64,000 nucleotides of DNA from NCBI GenBank assembly GCA_011634665.1, contig WAEK01000003.1, positions 750,001 through 814,000 of the forward strand, read 5' to 3'. This stretch comes from Mortierella sp. BCC40632. Lineage: Eukaryota > Mortierellomycota > Mortierellomycetes > Mortierellales > Mortierellaceae. The translations under genes were made by a program, and so were the position numbers. The notes below the pieces were generated by a model. The model was not told where the DNA came from. It searched no databases and saw only the letters and a program-made list of their open reading frames with translations. Position 1 is the first letter of the stretch. Every line of letters starts with the position of its first letter. Positions 36,459-49,232 of the stretch are shown in pieces.

Positions 36459-38893
36459 ATGTCCCGTTCACCATCCTTCCGTAGGTCCTCACACAAGTCC
36501 ATGCAACGGCGCAAATCCGAGGGCACGACCCTCCGGATATCCAAGGGTGACCAGGCCTCCGAAACTTCCTCTGGCCCATACTTCTCCATTGCTGGAAGAG
36601 GCTTTCCTCGCGGAGTCCGTCATGGGACAGACTCGAGCATGGACCAGCTCAATGTCAATGATCCAAGAACCCGCCGGATATCAGATTCGGGACTAGGCAC
36701 ATCTAGATTCTCGGGTGGTGCTCTTGCCGAGCGACTCCAGGGCTTTGCCCAGACCGTCCGTGTCCTCAGTCGGTCACCCTTCACGGGTGGACAATCCTCA
36801 TCAATGACCTCTTCCTCTTCCTCTTCCACCCCCACTACTCCCGGATTCTCACCACAATGTTCATTTGACTCCAGATTGTCAGCCGATCATCGGTCTACTT
36901 CTCATTCCAATGCACAACCACAGACTTACCCAGCAGAGCATGAATCCTGGGATGACTTCCTCGACCATTATTGCCGAGGTCAATTTCCTGCAGACCGACC
37001 AGTTGCCCGTCCTCGCTGTGGCACCTTTCTTCCACCACTGCCCCCATACTGCGAAGGGGCAAGCAAAGAAAAGGGGCTTCCTTATCTTGCACCGCCACCA
37101 CCACCGAACGAGGAACAGCGACTCCGAGCACTCTACAGCTTTCAGATCTTGCAGACAGGCACAGACCCGAATTTTGAGCGGATAGTCCAACTAGTTGCAA
37201 CGGTGATGGGCGTCAAGGGATGCATGATCACACTTGTGGACTATAATAGAGTCTGGATCAAAGCACACCAAACGGTCGTTCCCCAGGACTTTCCACGCCA
37301 TGATGAGTCCTATCCACGCAAGGCTTCCTTTTGTGCACATACTGTCCTCCGCTCGTCCAATGATCCACTTGTCATACTCGATACAGCCACTGATTGGAGA
37401 TTCCAGCATCTACCCAACGTCAATGCAGAGCCATACATCCGATTCTACGCAGGAGCGCCCTTAACAACCTCAAATGGATTCAACATTGGCTCTCTTTGTT
37501 TACTTGATGTGGAGCCTCGTACACAATTTACGGATCGGGAAAAGGCGCTCTTGATCGACTTTGCAGCAGTTGTAATGCGAGAGATGGAGCTCTGGAATGA
37601 TCAGGTCCAACTCTGTATTCGAAACAGGATGATGAAAGATGTAACGCGCTGGGTACGAGGGTGTCTCGACCTTAGTACCGCCGATAATACCTCACCTCAG
37701 GACGACTTGGTGACCACTACGACTCAGGCTGGAACAGCGCCCTCCTCCTCGGTCAGCAAATCCTCTAAACCGTCAGCCACGCCATCGGATGGCTCCTTGT
37801 CTCCCTCGATCGCAACTGCTGATCACCAACCATTGCTCGACGCAGCAGGAGCCCATTCCGCCTCGGCCTCATCCTCTTCTCAAATAGATCCCGTCTTTCC
37901 TACACCCTCAGGATCACCCACACTACTCTCTTGTTCTCTTGGCACCCGGATCTCCAACAATGTCCCCAAAACATCTTCCACTATCACCGGTAACCCATTG
38001 CAGGACAAGGCTTTCCCGGAGGCATGTGTTATGATTCAGACCACTCTCAATGTTGACGCAGTGTATCTTGTCCAGGCAACCTCCAATCGATCCATGTTCA
38101 TGCCTTCGTCTCCAAACGCATACAACTATTGGGACCCAGCGGCACGACGAAAGGGGTCCATCGGTGTAGTGAGGACCCAGGACTTGGATAATATACCCAA
38201 CACAATATTCAAGTGTCTAGCTTCATCTAGAAAGAGTCCAGAAGCGCTTGAACGTCCTTTGATGGATGAAAAAGTCCACCAGGTCAAGCGTCAGGGATCG
38301 TCCTGGGTGTGTACGGATGAGGGTTGCAGACCACATCGACTTGGCGATGCTCTGGTCAATGCGATCGAGCCAGAGTGGGACCGTGACATTCCAGTGCTCA
38401 AGGAGATGTTGGGTTATGTTCGACAAGAGCTCCCAGAGCCCCCGCGCCAGGAAGGACAGGATCCACTGTTTAGTTGTTATCAGGGACCGGGTGTGATTGA
38501 AAGCGACTGGTTTGGATCCTCGACCAATGTGGACGCTCTCAAAGATCCCAACAAACGAAAACTTCTTTGTCATACCTTTCAGGGAACACTTCCTTCGCTC
38601 GCGACTGGTAAAACGACACCTTACAAGTCGTGTGCAATCGTACCAATTCTGGGTTCACCCGTATCGAATTCGATTCTTCCCTCGGATGACCAGCCATGGG
38701 CGTATTTTGTGATTTTGTCCGCCTCACAGACAAAGTTGTTTTCATTCCATGAGAGGATCTATCTCAAGAACTTTGGATCCTGTCTGATCACTGAGGTGAT
38801 GAAGCGCCGGGTCGAGGCTGCTGACGAAGCCAAGGGAACGTTCATCAAAAGGTATGTATAGCCTGATATGTTTAATGTTGATGAGGGAATAGG

Positions 38894-38937
<44 letters not shown>

Positions 38938-41900
38938 GAAACTAATATTTTTAGATGACTAATGTTTTTTCTTTTCTTTCTTTTACAGTATCTCTCATGA
39001 ACTTCGAACACCAATGCATATTATTCTCGGAATTCTGGAGCTACTCAACGCAGAAGAGGCATTAACTGAAAAGGGTCGGAGATGGACAGCGATTGCAGAG
39101 GCGTCTGGCAAGTCCCTGGTCGGGACCATCAGTAACGTGATCGATCTCGCCAAGTTAGATCCCGACAATAACATGGATAGCCGCAGTTACCGTACGGATC
39201 GGGACTCGATACCGACACCCAGCCCTGATGACTCTGAAATCGCCGAGGTGGACATTCGAGAATTGTGTGAACATGTTGCAGGAACAACAGCAAAGGAATG
39301 GGCGGACAAGAATGTCCCTATTGTAACCACCTGGACTAAACCTTCGCTATCGTCTTTGTCCAATGTGAGCAACTCGGCCCCGAATGCGAGCCCAGCAGCT
39401 GTGGGAGCTCAGACACACGTTCATGCACAGGCAATCCTCACGAGTGCAAGAAGTCTACCTTTTAGTGAAGACTCAATGAATGGATATGCCTCTTCCGTGG
39501 ATTCGCCGACTACACTATCGGGACATAGACAGCCCAAGGCTGACAATAAGGCTGCCGTAGAGTTGATGGTTTCATTGGGCGATTCTGACAAGGATGCGGA
39601 TCAAGATACGCGTTGGACTTATAGCATGGATATCAAGAACGTCACGAGTATCTTGAACCAGGTAAGGCTATACGACTGTGAAAGTCAGAACGCGTTTTTT
39701 ATTATTATTATTATTATTTAATCACCTCTCTAATGCTGTGTAAGGAACCGGATACTCATTTACTTCGCCTGAAATACGTATTTTTTTTTTCTTTTGAAAC
39801 AGCTTGTCGAGAATGCGATCAAATTTACAAAATCCGGCTATGTTGAGGTTTCTGTTGTTTCTTCGCCCACCAACCTTCGGCTCAAGCCTCCCTTCCCAGA
39901 TGCCCAGCCTATTGTATTTACAGTTCGAGATACAGGCAAAGGGATTTCATCCGGCTATGTCCAAACATCGCTCTTTAATCGATTCACTCAAGAAGATCCT
40001 CTCGCAGTCGGCACAGGTCTTGGTCTGGCTTTGGTCAAACTCCGAGTTGAGCGACTAGGAGGTTGGCTCGAGATCTCGAGTGAGGGAATCGAGGGCAAAG
40101 GATGCGAGGTCAAGGTCTTGATCTGGGCTACCAAATCCACCACTCGTCCTTCTCGAACGCTTCGAGAGATCTCAGGGGCTTGGCAACAAAAATCTTGCAG
40201 GTTTTATGCTGGAGAACCCTCTGTGGCCACCAACAAATTGTGGAGAGTCATGGCTGTGGATATGATGCAGAAGCAGCTCGGTATGACAGTTGTCCGTGGT
40301 GACGAGCGGGATGCTTCTGCAGAACGCATGTTACGAGGATTGCCGGACGATACCCGTTGTGACCTTTTGATCATTAATGACGATATCCCAAAACTCAAGA
40401 CGTATCTGGCTCACTGGACCGAGGATGAGGAGTGCGAATCCAAACCAGAAGGTCCTGAAGAGGAGGGAGAAGAGATTGAGGCGCCCACACCCCTCTTGAT
40501 CCTCGTCTCGGAAGACAATGCCAAGGTTGTTCGCCGACTGGTGGACGAATATCTTCACACCCAGGCCGAGGCCAAGGCCTCAGAACGACCTGCCACGATT
40601 GTGATCATGCCCAAGCCTATTGGTCCACTCAAACTGGCTCAATGTCTTCGAGACTGTTTTACGCCAGCAGTGGAGGATAGTGGGCTACAGATCCGCGAGG
40701 GATCGCCTGGTCTCTCGCCCAAGCCTCTACCATTCCCACTGATTCGATCCGCCACGGTTCCTCACATTACCACTGCTGCGCTCGGTGTTCACAATAGCCA
40801 AATGTTGTCTGCCGGAGGGATAATCAAGTCCAGCTTTGTATTTCCAGCAACAGGATATGATTCGGAGCTACGAGGTCCCATGATGATGCTACCACCTCAT
40901 TCGCCAGGAGGCTTGGTGATCCCACCTCGGTATCTTTCCTTAGGAACCTGTTCCCAGTCCATGGCGGAGCACGATGGCTGTCCCCCTCACCAGCACCAGC
41001 ATTATTACTATCACCACCACCACCACCATCACCATCACCCACCCAGTTCCGACGAAAGTGCAGAGGACTATTGCTCACATGAACCTCGGTATTATCCCAT
41101 GTACTCTACCCTCAAGGCCAATGGAATCGGTTCCACCTCAGGACCCGTCGAAGCGACAGATGCGACTACCACTGAGAATAAGGAAAAAGGCGATGGCGAT
41201 GGTGATGGCGATGGCGGCCCCTCTGGAGCTGCCAGTCATGTGCCTGCACCCAAGAAACGACTCCAACGATCGATCCGGAACTTTGCTAGTCAGAGACATT
41301 TGAGAAAGACTAGCATCAGCAACGGAGCTAGTCCCTCATCCCCTTCCTCCTCGGCGCTTTCTTCGCCATCGTTTGCAAGGTCGAGTGGAGGTGATTCGAT
41401 CCATTCGTCGAGTGCATCGCCTACAATCCCCGAGCAGACCCTTCTTTCGGAACAACACATGGTCCCACGAGTGTTGATTGTTGAGGACAATGATACAAAC
41501 CGAATGATCCTCAAGACATTCCTCAAGAAGCGAGGTGTCGGAGTAGTTGAGGCCGAGAATGGCAAGCTTGGAGTGGAGCGATTCCAGGAAGAGGTCTGGA
41601 GACGTCAGGGAAGACAAGGATTTGAGGTTGTTCTGATGGATCTCCAGATGCCTGTGATGGACGGCAACATGGCGACCAAGCGAATCCGAGAGTTTGAACA
41701 GTCAATGGTGAAGCAACATGGATTGCTGTTGCCCAAAACGGGCATGGTGACCAGTGGATCTACGATTGGTAGCCAACCTGACGAGAATGAAGAAGTGTCA
41801 GAATCATCTTCATCGGGTCCAAAGGAAGCAACCGAAGGTGATCAAGATGAGACAACTGAATCAGCAGAGGCCAAGATTGAAAATGGAGTCAAGGCAACGG

Positions 41901-42193
41901 CGGCTGGGCATGGCTATCGACCAACCGTGATTTATGCGTTGACAGGACTTGCTGGGGACGAAGATAAGCAGTTGGCTTTTGAGTGTGGAGTGGATGACTA
42001 TTTGACCAAGCCTGTCAGTCTGAAGGTGAGCCTTTTCGGAGATTTTTTTTATAAATTCTCTTTTAGGGAGATTGGTATTTCTAGCTTTCTATCCAGGTTA
42101 TTAACTCTGATTTTTTTCCCTTTCTTCCTTCTATTCCTATTGCAGACATTGGGAACACTGCTGGCAAAACATCTCTCCATCCCACTTTCTTAG
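36459..42193 (+). CDS. Soluble GAF-domain hybrid histidine kinase
   Basis: From the ATG at 36459 the exons are 36459-38851, 38989-39661, 39803-42025 and 42146-42193, giving 1778 residues. No membrane segment is seen. Domains in order: a disordered N-terminus; a GAF-type sensor domain at about 230-395 (GVKGCMITLVDYNRVWIK, FYAGAPLTTSNGFNIGSLC); the dimerisation/phosphoacceptor domain with SISHELRTP and His801; the ATPase domain from about 1023 (LVENAIKF, DTGKGIS, LFNRFTQED, GTGLGLALV); a receiver-like domain at about 1165-1315 with Asn1214 where the phospho-Asp should be; a His-rich linker near 1420; and a true receiver at about 1575-1775 (LIVEDND, VVLMDLQMP with Asp1635, YALTG, TKP). Such kinases relay phosphate through an HPt protein to response regulators. 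The signal is unknown. An additional 5' exon may lengthen the N-terminus. Confidence 0.92.
38899..38936. repeat. 38-nt poly-T run in a kinase intron
   Basis: An uninterrupted T-run lies in the 137-bp intron that splits the serine codon just before the phospho-accepting H-box. Confidence 0.85.
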
Positions 42194-42346
42194 AAAGAAA
42201 GAAAGAGAGAATGTGTATGAGAAAGAGAAAGAGAGAGTGAGAGAGAGACAGTGAGCCACTTTCTCACTCTCTGCACTAGAATGACTATGGGTCCATTTCG
42301 AGAACAAGCGGGGTCACTCTATTCGAGAATTGTTCTTGTGCTATTC

Positions 42347-42398
<52 letters not shown>

Positions 42399-43258
42399 CT
42401 TTTTTTTTTCCCTCCTCTCATTTGCTTTCTTCCCCTTTGTTAGATATAGCTCCTACTTGTCACATACGTTTTGATTGTTTGTTCTTGTTCTTGTCTCTTT
42501 GTTCAACCCCTCATTTCGTTCTTTCTCCCTTTCTCTTTGCTTTTTTAATTTCAGCGATCCACCCACCCCCTCCCCCTTCGTTCCTTTTACCTGGCTTTTG
42601 ATTACCTCTGTTCCTTTTTTTTCTATTTCTTGCTCAGTTGATCTCTCGTTGTTTTTGTTCAATCTTTTTTTTTTTTTTTTTAATCTCTTCCTTTTATCTT
42701 TCTCTCTCCCCCTTTGATCTGGCTCGTTTGATGTTTCGCATAACATGAGGATCTTTTTCTTTTCTTTCTTTCTTTTTTTCTTTTTTTTTTACCATGTTTT
42801 ATTTACTACCATTACTACTACCAATCCCATTGGTCTTCCACATGTTCCCACCATTTTTTTTTTTTTTCTTTCTCTGTTTTCTTTCTCTCTACTTTCCTTT
42901 GCCTCCCCCTTTTTTTGTATAGTGAGAACGTTAGCTTTGAGTTGTCCCTTACTGCCTTAAAAAAAAAAAAGAAAATTATAAATAAGAGAAAATCCTCCCC
43001 TCTCTACAGAACATTGGATCCTAAAAAAAAAAAAAAAAATACTCGATACTGTAACAAAAGAAGGGGGGACCGATTTCCACTCTATTTTTTCGAGCTGAGC
43101 AGCTTTATGCATGTCAAAAACTAGTATTTTGGAGGAGGAAGGAAGGTGGGAGATGAAAGTGTGGAGAGAGGAGAGAAGGTGCAGGAGAATGAGAGCAGTT
43201 GTCATTACTAGTGAGGGGTGCATGTCTTGAGAACAGGCAAAGCGGAGCAATTCCTTAG

Positions 43259-43289
<31 letters not shown>

Positions 43290-44022
43290 AACAGTTGGAT
43301 CGGTGGTTACATTTGTTCATCCACGGTCGTTAGACGTATCGATTGGAATCGGCGAAGCGCTTTTTTTTTTTTTTTTTTTTTATTTGAGATCATGCCTTTG
43401 CATGGAAAAAAGAAAAAAAGAAAAAGAAAAAGAAAACTATACAAAAACAAATAGAGAGAAAGAAAGACAAAAAATGATGATGTGTGTTTTTTTTTTTTTT
43501 ACTTTTGTCCAAATGGATCTTTTTGCCACCTTTGTAAGACTCAGAAACTCAAACCGCATCAGTGAAGTGTTACTTTTTTTTCTGTCTCCTATTTTTGAGG
43601 GACTTGTCGGGCGTTGCATATAATACAGAGAGACAGAAGAGACAGAAGAGACAGAAGAGGAAATGAAGAAAGAAAAGAATGAGAGGAAGAGAGAAAGAAA
43701 AAAAAAAAAAGTGTATCAAGAGAGAAAAAGCCTATCCATTCCTTCAAAATCTTCTTTGATTCCGGTTCTTTCCATCAAGAGACACCTCCTTCCTGCAGTG
43801 GTGGCCAAAGCTGAGTATGTCCATTGAGGCCAAAAAGAAGAAAAGAACCCCTCCCCTTGAAGAAGGAAGAAGAGAAGAAAAAAGAAAAGAAAAGAAAAGG
43901 GTAGGAGATCTTCAAAGTAGACGATGCCTTCCTCTCCCCTCATTCTCCTTCTCTCCTTTTTTTTCTCCCACTCTTCCCGCGTGGTATCCTTTCTCAAGCT
44001 ACCCTTTTTTTTTTTTTTTTTT
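42194..44022. other. Convergent intergenic region, T-rich
   Basis: This lies between the 3' ends of the histidine kinase and the LEA2-domain gene. It includes a 43-nt T-run (42350-42392), many shorter T-runs, and a CT tract at about 43259-43286. No coding sequence is seen. Confidence 0.5.
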
Positions 44023-46514
44023 TTACTTCTTGCCTCCAATAATACCGGCAATACCACCAGGAATGTTGTTTGCCAGTTGACCAATCTATACGATCATAGG
44101 AGCAAATTCAATCGTCATTAGGAAACAGAGTTTTCTTTCCCCCCTTTCTTTCCTCTTCAAAGCACGCGTTTGTTCCAATGTCCATTAAGCTCATTCAACA
44201 ACAACAGCAACAACAAGAAAACGAAGAGAGAAATCGAATACTTACATCAGCGGGGCAGTCAAGGTTGACATGCTGGTTCTTGATCGTAGGGCTAATGTTG
44301 ATACCAATGATCCGGACCGTCAACTTGAGGTCGTAGTTGATGGTCAAACCCTTCTTGGTTGTACCCGAAGTACCCGTCAAACCACAACGGGTCAGGATGT
44401 CCTGGATCACGGTCATGCCATTGTCATCCAAACGGTTGTACGAAGCTCGGATCGGGAAGTTGATCAATCGTGTGGAATGGCTTGGGAAATCGACTTTGGT
44501 CACGTTGCCACCTCCGATCGAAGGAGGATATCCAGGATAGTAGGCCTAATGGTTCATTGTTCAAAAAAAGAAAGAAAGGATGTCAACGAAAGTCAGCCAA
44601 TGATTAGGGACATGTTGTGTGAGAAAAAGTGCAGAAAATAGGAAAAATAGAAAAATAGAAAGACTAAAAATACGCTCGGAAGAACCAATGCATAGAAGTA
44701 GTGCCTAGACACACACAGAAACGCACACCATCTTCTTTTTTTTTTTTTTTCTATCGGGTTCAGAGTCGCGAGTGATTGTGTCCAACGAGTCAAAAAAAAA
44801 TACCGTGTCTCCATGTGTCGGACTTTTTTTTTTTTGCTCAACGGCGGGCTACAACAGTCTCTCTTTGTAACCAGGTATCACACTCGTAAGAGAAAGTGAA
44901 CAACAGCCCTTAGTAGGCAAATGCTGCACTTCTGCATTGGGCAATTTAACTAATCCAGTTATCGTGAGCGTTGTCCACTGCTCAAAATAAGAGGAGCCTC
45001 TTACACACGGGTTCTTGTATCTGCGCCCTTGGCACTGTCCCCTCTCAAACTCTTTTTATGGACGGTAAAGTGTGTGTGTGGATGACATATTGGGCGTGGG
45101 GTTGGGGAGGAGGGAGAGGAGAGAAACGGCGGCGGAGAACACGTTTCTTCTTCCAAAGTTTTGTCCGCACACCCGGGCTGTGTTTGAAAACAGAAAATCA
45201 CAAACAACAGAATCCTCAGGCATTTTACTCCAACGCAATGTAAACAGTTGGTCGATGAAATTGAGAAGAAAGGCTCGAGGCAGAGGAGAGGAGGCGTAGA
45301 CTTGACACTTTTGTGGGCTGGGCCGTGTGAGTTGGGCAGAAAGGACAATCTCCACTCCATTCCCCCCTCCCCCTTTCTTCGCAACCCGTGTCCTCCTCCC
45401 CCTTCTCTTTGCACACACGCACACAGACACGCACACGCACATACACACACACACAAGCATTGGCACGATTATGTATCTACATGCCCCTCTTTTTTCCTCT
45501 TCTCCAGGCACAGGTGGATAACATTGACACTAATATGCGCATGGAAAAATCGGGCTGAACCAACAAAGGGGGAGGAGGGGGAGGAAGAGAGAAAACACTT
45601 ACTGTGGCAACAATGGATTCAAAGTTGAAGCCAAGGGGATTAGGATTCTGGACCTCAATCTGGGCGACAAAGTTGACACCAAAGGTGGTATCACCATTGT
45701 TGATGCTGAACACGGGTTCACTCTGCATACCCTTGTAGGTGACCGTGGGCAACTTGAAGACGGTAAAGATAACAATGACCAAGGCAATGATGGCCAACAA
45801 CAACAACAGACAGATACAGCATGTCACCCGGCCACAGGTGGACCGGATACAGGGGAAACAGGGCAGGCAGCGAGACTTTTCCTTGGTGTACTTGACACGC
45901 GAGACGCCCGATTTAGACCGGGTCAGACCTCCATTCGAAGATTCGAGGTCTGCGCGTGGCCTCATTGGTGCAGTGTCGTTCGAGAGCGAAGGACGGTCGT
46001 CGTCGTAGCCATTGTAATAATGCGGTTCCTCATAGTCCTCGCGCGAGTTGTGATAGTTTTGCTGCGTGTTGTAGCCATGACCGTTGACGTTGTTGTTGGC
46101 GTTGTTGGAGTTGAGGTATGGGTTATAGGGAGAAGAGAAGCCTGCGTCCTTGGGAGAGACGGGACCAGAGGAAGGCGACAGATTTTGCATTTGGTACATA
46201 TCACCTGCACCGGTAGCTTTCTTCTCTGAGAGTGAAGGTGAGAGTGCATGTTCCTTGGTTGGGTAGGCCTTGGCGGAGTAGGGAGGCTGAAAGTCTGGGT
46301 TGTATGGGCTGGAGCTGTACGAGTCCTTCTCGAAGTGGGCGTTGTTATTGCTGTTGTTGTAAGAGTGGCCACCTACGTCGTCGTCAAAGGGCGAGTTGAT
46401 GTAGGTTGTCTGCTGATTGACAAAGGTGTTTTGGCCAGCCTTTGGAGAGTAGGAAGTTGAGGGGATGTAGTTGCCGGTGGAGTTGGCACCGCTGTTGTTG
46501 TTATAATAGGCCAT
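44023..46514 (-). CDS. LEA2-domain single-pass membrane protein
   Basis: I model three exons: 46514-45603, 44545-44246 and 44085-44023, all phase 0, giving 424 residues. The first 225 residues are Asn/Tyr/Ser-rich and look disordered. A Cys-rich juxtamembrane patch (CLPCFPCIRSTCGRVTCC) follows and could be palmitoylated. One hydrophobic helix lies at about 230-250. The rest is a beta-sandwich of the LEA2 (LEA14-like) type: FGVNFVAQIEVQNPNPLGFNFES, GGGNVTKVDFPSHSTRLINFPI, INYDLKLTVRIIGI and DCPADV. The topology is probably cytosolic N-terminus with the LEA2 domain outside the cell or in a lumen. In fungi such proteins are found at plasma or vacuolar membranes, with functions mostly undefined. 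A DHHC palmitoyltransferase is encoded nearby, but no link is implied. Confidence 0.85.
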
Positions 46515-47611
46515 GGCGATTCGAATGAATCAACGGGAAGGAGGAGGAGGGAGGGAGAGAAAAGGCGCAGAAAGAGAGTTGGCGCTGGTGGGCGGTGCAG
46601 AGGTCGCTGTTATCGCAACGGCTGCAGAGGGGGGAAAGTATGCAGGGCAGGTGGAGAGAGGAGGAAGAGAGGGGGGGGACCGGAATCCGGATTGATGATG
46701 ATGAGTGGATGGATTTAATGGATTTAATGAAAGAGAGAGAGAGAGGAAGAGAGAGAAAAGAAAAGAGAGGAAGAGAGAGAGAAAGGAAGAGAGAGGAATG
46801 AGGATGGAAGTGAGGAGGAAGAAATAGGAAAAGGAAGAAGGAGAGAGAGAGAGAGAGAGAAAAAGAAGAGGAAAGATAAAGAGACGACTACACCCTGCGA
46901 CAATGGGACCATCGCATCGCTCTTTCTCACCGTCTCCATTCTACGAGAGAGAAGAGCAGACCCTGCTCAGCCAGCCAAACAGTCAAGACCCCAGCGCCAG
47001 CAGAAAAACAGTACATTGCTGACAAGACAAACAGCAGACAAGACCAGATAGACAAGGACGAGAGGGTCAGGACAGCAGACCAAACAGACCAAACAGGCCC
47101 ATAAGCAGGCGTGTCTATTTTTACCGGTGCCTGTAGGTCTTTTTTGTCTGTCTGCCACAGCCCTGTCATCCTCCCTTCTGTTCTCCTTGTCCACTCGATT
47201 CTCAATGCCTGGTCCTTGTGTTGCGTTACGTCGCATCGCCTGCAACTGCACGCGCCCATCGGCCCTGTTCCTCTTTTCTCTTGTCCCGCCGTCCATCTCA
47301 ATCATGTCATCTTGCACATAATACACTCCGCCGCCTGGTCTTTATCTCTCTCTCGCCATACCCTGACTTTACCCAGCCATCGCATTCTCCTCTTCTGCCC
47401 CGCTCTACCTTGTTCTGTCCTGACTCGACGGTCATGAACCCTTGCATGTACACAGACAAACACACACGCACACACAAAACGTTCTCACAGCCTTTCTCTC
47501 TTCTCTCCACGCCCTCACTCTCCCGCGTGCACACAATCTCATCTCTTGTGCCGGGGACAGGCTGAACCAAAACTGACTAGGACAGGGGACCCGAGAGAAC
47601 GAGAGACAAAG

Positions 47612-47659
<48 letters not shown>

Positions 47660-47745
47660 GTTTGCCTAATTTTTTCTATTTGGGGGCTAATTTTACGGCC
47701 CACTGCGATTAGTCCTCCTCATCCTGCAAAATACAATTACTCGCT

Positions 47746-47782
<37 letters not shown>

Positions 47783-47880
47783 AGCCAAGAGACGGTTGTT
47801 GAGTTCTCGAGATTTGTCCCCCCCTTCCCCTTCTTCTCTCTACTTGACGGCTCACAAAGTTGATATCAGAGTCGAATAGG

Positions 47881-47929
<49 letters not shown>

Positions 47930-48210
47930 AGAGAAAGAGAGATAGAGAGCAACAGAAGCAGTTCCTGAGACGCTGATGCTCGCACGTCCTTCCTCCTTGC
48001 CCCCCTCCTCCTTTGTGTGGAGTTGATCCGAACATGGCCAGTTGTGATTAATCTCTCTTTTTCTATTTGTCTCTTTCTAGCCAGGCCCTTGCAACCAGTC
48101 GCGGTGATGGCGATCCTCCTTCTCGGAAGGAACAGGGCGTTTGTCTACGTTTGTAGTGCCCCTGGAAGAGGAGTCCTGACCTTGTCCTGTCCTGTTGCAT
48201 GTACAAAGCC

Positions 48211-48242
<32 letters not shown>

Positions 48243-48396
48243 CCTTTTTCTAGTAAGAACGTCCCATGAATGTTGCTTCTCTCTCCATTGCTTTGCTTCA
48301 GCATCGTCTCGGGGAGAGCGCAGCCCTTCACTGTAGAACATTCTCGGGAGAATATAGAGAAAAACAAGCAGGACCGTGGCACGGAGATAATCAAAG
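46515..48396. other. Divergent intergenic region with poly-T and CT/GA tracts
   Basis: It holds the promoters of the LEA2-domain gene and the CCDC25 homologue. A GA-rich stretch covers about 46730-46870; a 42-nt T-run is at 47616-47657; a CT tract at about 47751-47777 is followed by a GA tract at 47885-47945; a T-run of about 31 lies near 48212-48242. No coding sequence is seen. Confidence 0.5.
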
Positions 48397-49232
48397 ATGG
48401 TCCTCTACTTTACATCCAACGGTACGAAATGGACTATTCTTCAAATCCATCTAGTCTGGAATGATCCCTCCTCTCTACAACGCATGCTTTATTTTTATCC
48501 CCTACCTCTCATCACTAATACATCTGATGGCTGTCGTCCTTCCATTCTACCTTCTTTTCTCCTTTTCTTCTTCATCTTCTTCTTCTTCTTCCTAACGAGA
48601 TAGCGGTCAACCCACCCGCCAAGATCTACATGGGCAAGGACAAGTTTGAGAACGAAGACTTGATCAAATATGGATTCGAAGAAGACGTCTGGTTCCACGT
48701 TGACAAACTCTCGAGTGCTCACGTCTACCTTCGCTTAGAGACTGGTCAAACATGGGATAACATTCCTCAGTCACTCCTGGATGATCTTGCTCAGCTTGTC
48801 AAAGCTAACTCGATCGAAGGCAACAAGAAGAACAACCTCACCATCATCTACACCCCTTGGGCCAATCTCAAAAAGACTGGCGACATGGACGTGGGTCAAG
48901 TCTCGTTCAAAAAGAATAACCTCGTTAAACGAGTCTATGTCTCTGAACGGATTAATGAGATTGTGAACCGACTCAACAAGACCAAGGTCGAAAAGTTTCC
49001 GGATCTTGCTCAGGAAAAACTGGACCATGAGCGGGAATTGCGTAGAGGCCAGAAAAAGATTGATCAGGAAAGACAACAGGAAGAATATCAGAGAGTCCAG
49101 AATTTGAAGCAAAAGGCGAGCGAACGGTCATACCATGGCATGTTTGAGAATGCAGACATGCGAGGTTCTTCCAATTATCGCAACATGGACTATGATGGCG
49201 ACGTCAATGCCTTTGAGGAGGACTTTATGTAG
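48397..49232 (+). CDS. CCDC25/Jlp2 homologue (NFACT-R domain)
   Basis: I model two exons, 48397-48421 and 48604-49232, giving 217 residues. The first exon is only 25 nt and encodes MVLYFTSN plus one base. The join reads into [19 protein letters not shown] and [18 protein letters not shown], the family hallmark. The NFACT-R domain covers about 1-110 and a charged, probably coiled-coil segment about 135-185. The C-terminus ends in an acidic VNAFEEDFM. Human CCDC25 (208 residues) has been reported as a membrane sensor of extracellular DNA; the yeast homologue Jlp2 is poorly characterised. NFACT-R domains are otherwise linked to ribosome-associated nucleic-acid binding, which is the safer inference here. 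Length and domain order are normal. Confidence 0.95.

Noticed and set aside
47307..47570. Small ORFs between the LEA2 and CCDC25 genes
   Set aside because: They have no conserved motif, strong simple-sequence bias, and lie in a region expected to be two promoters.
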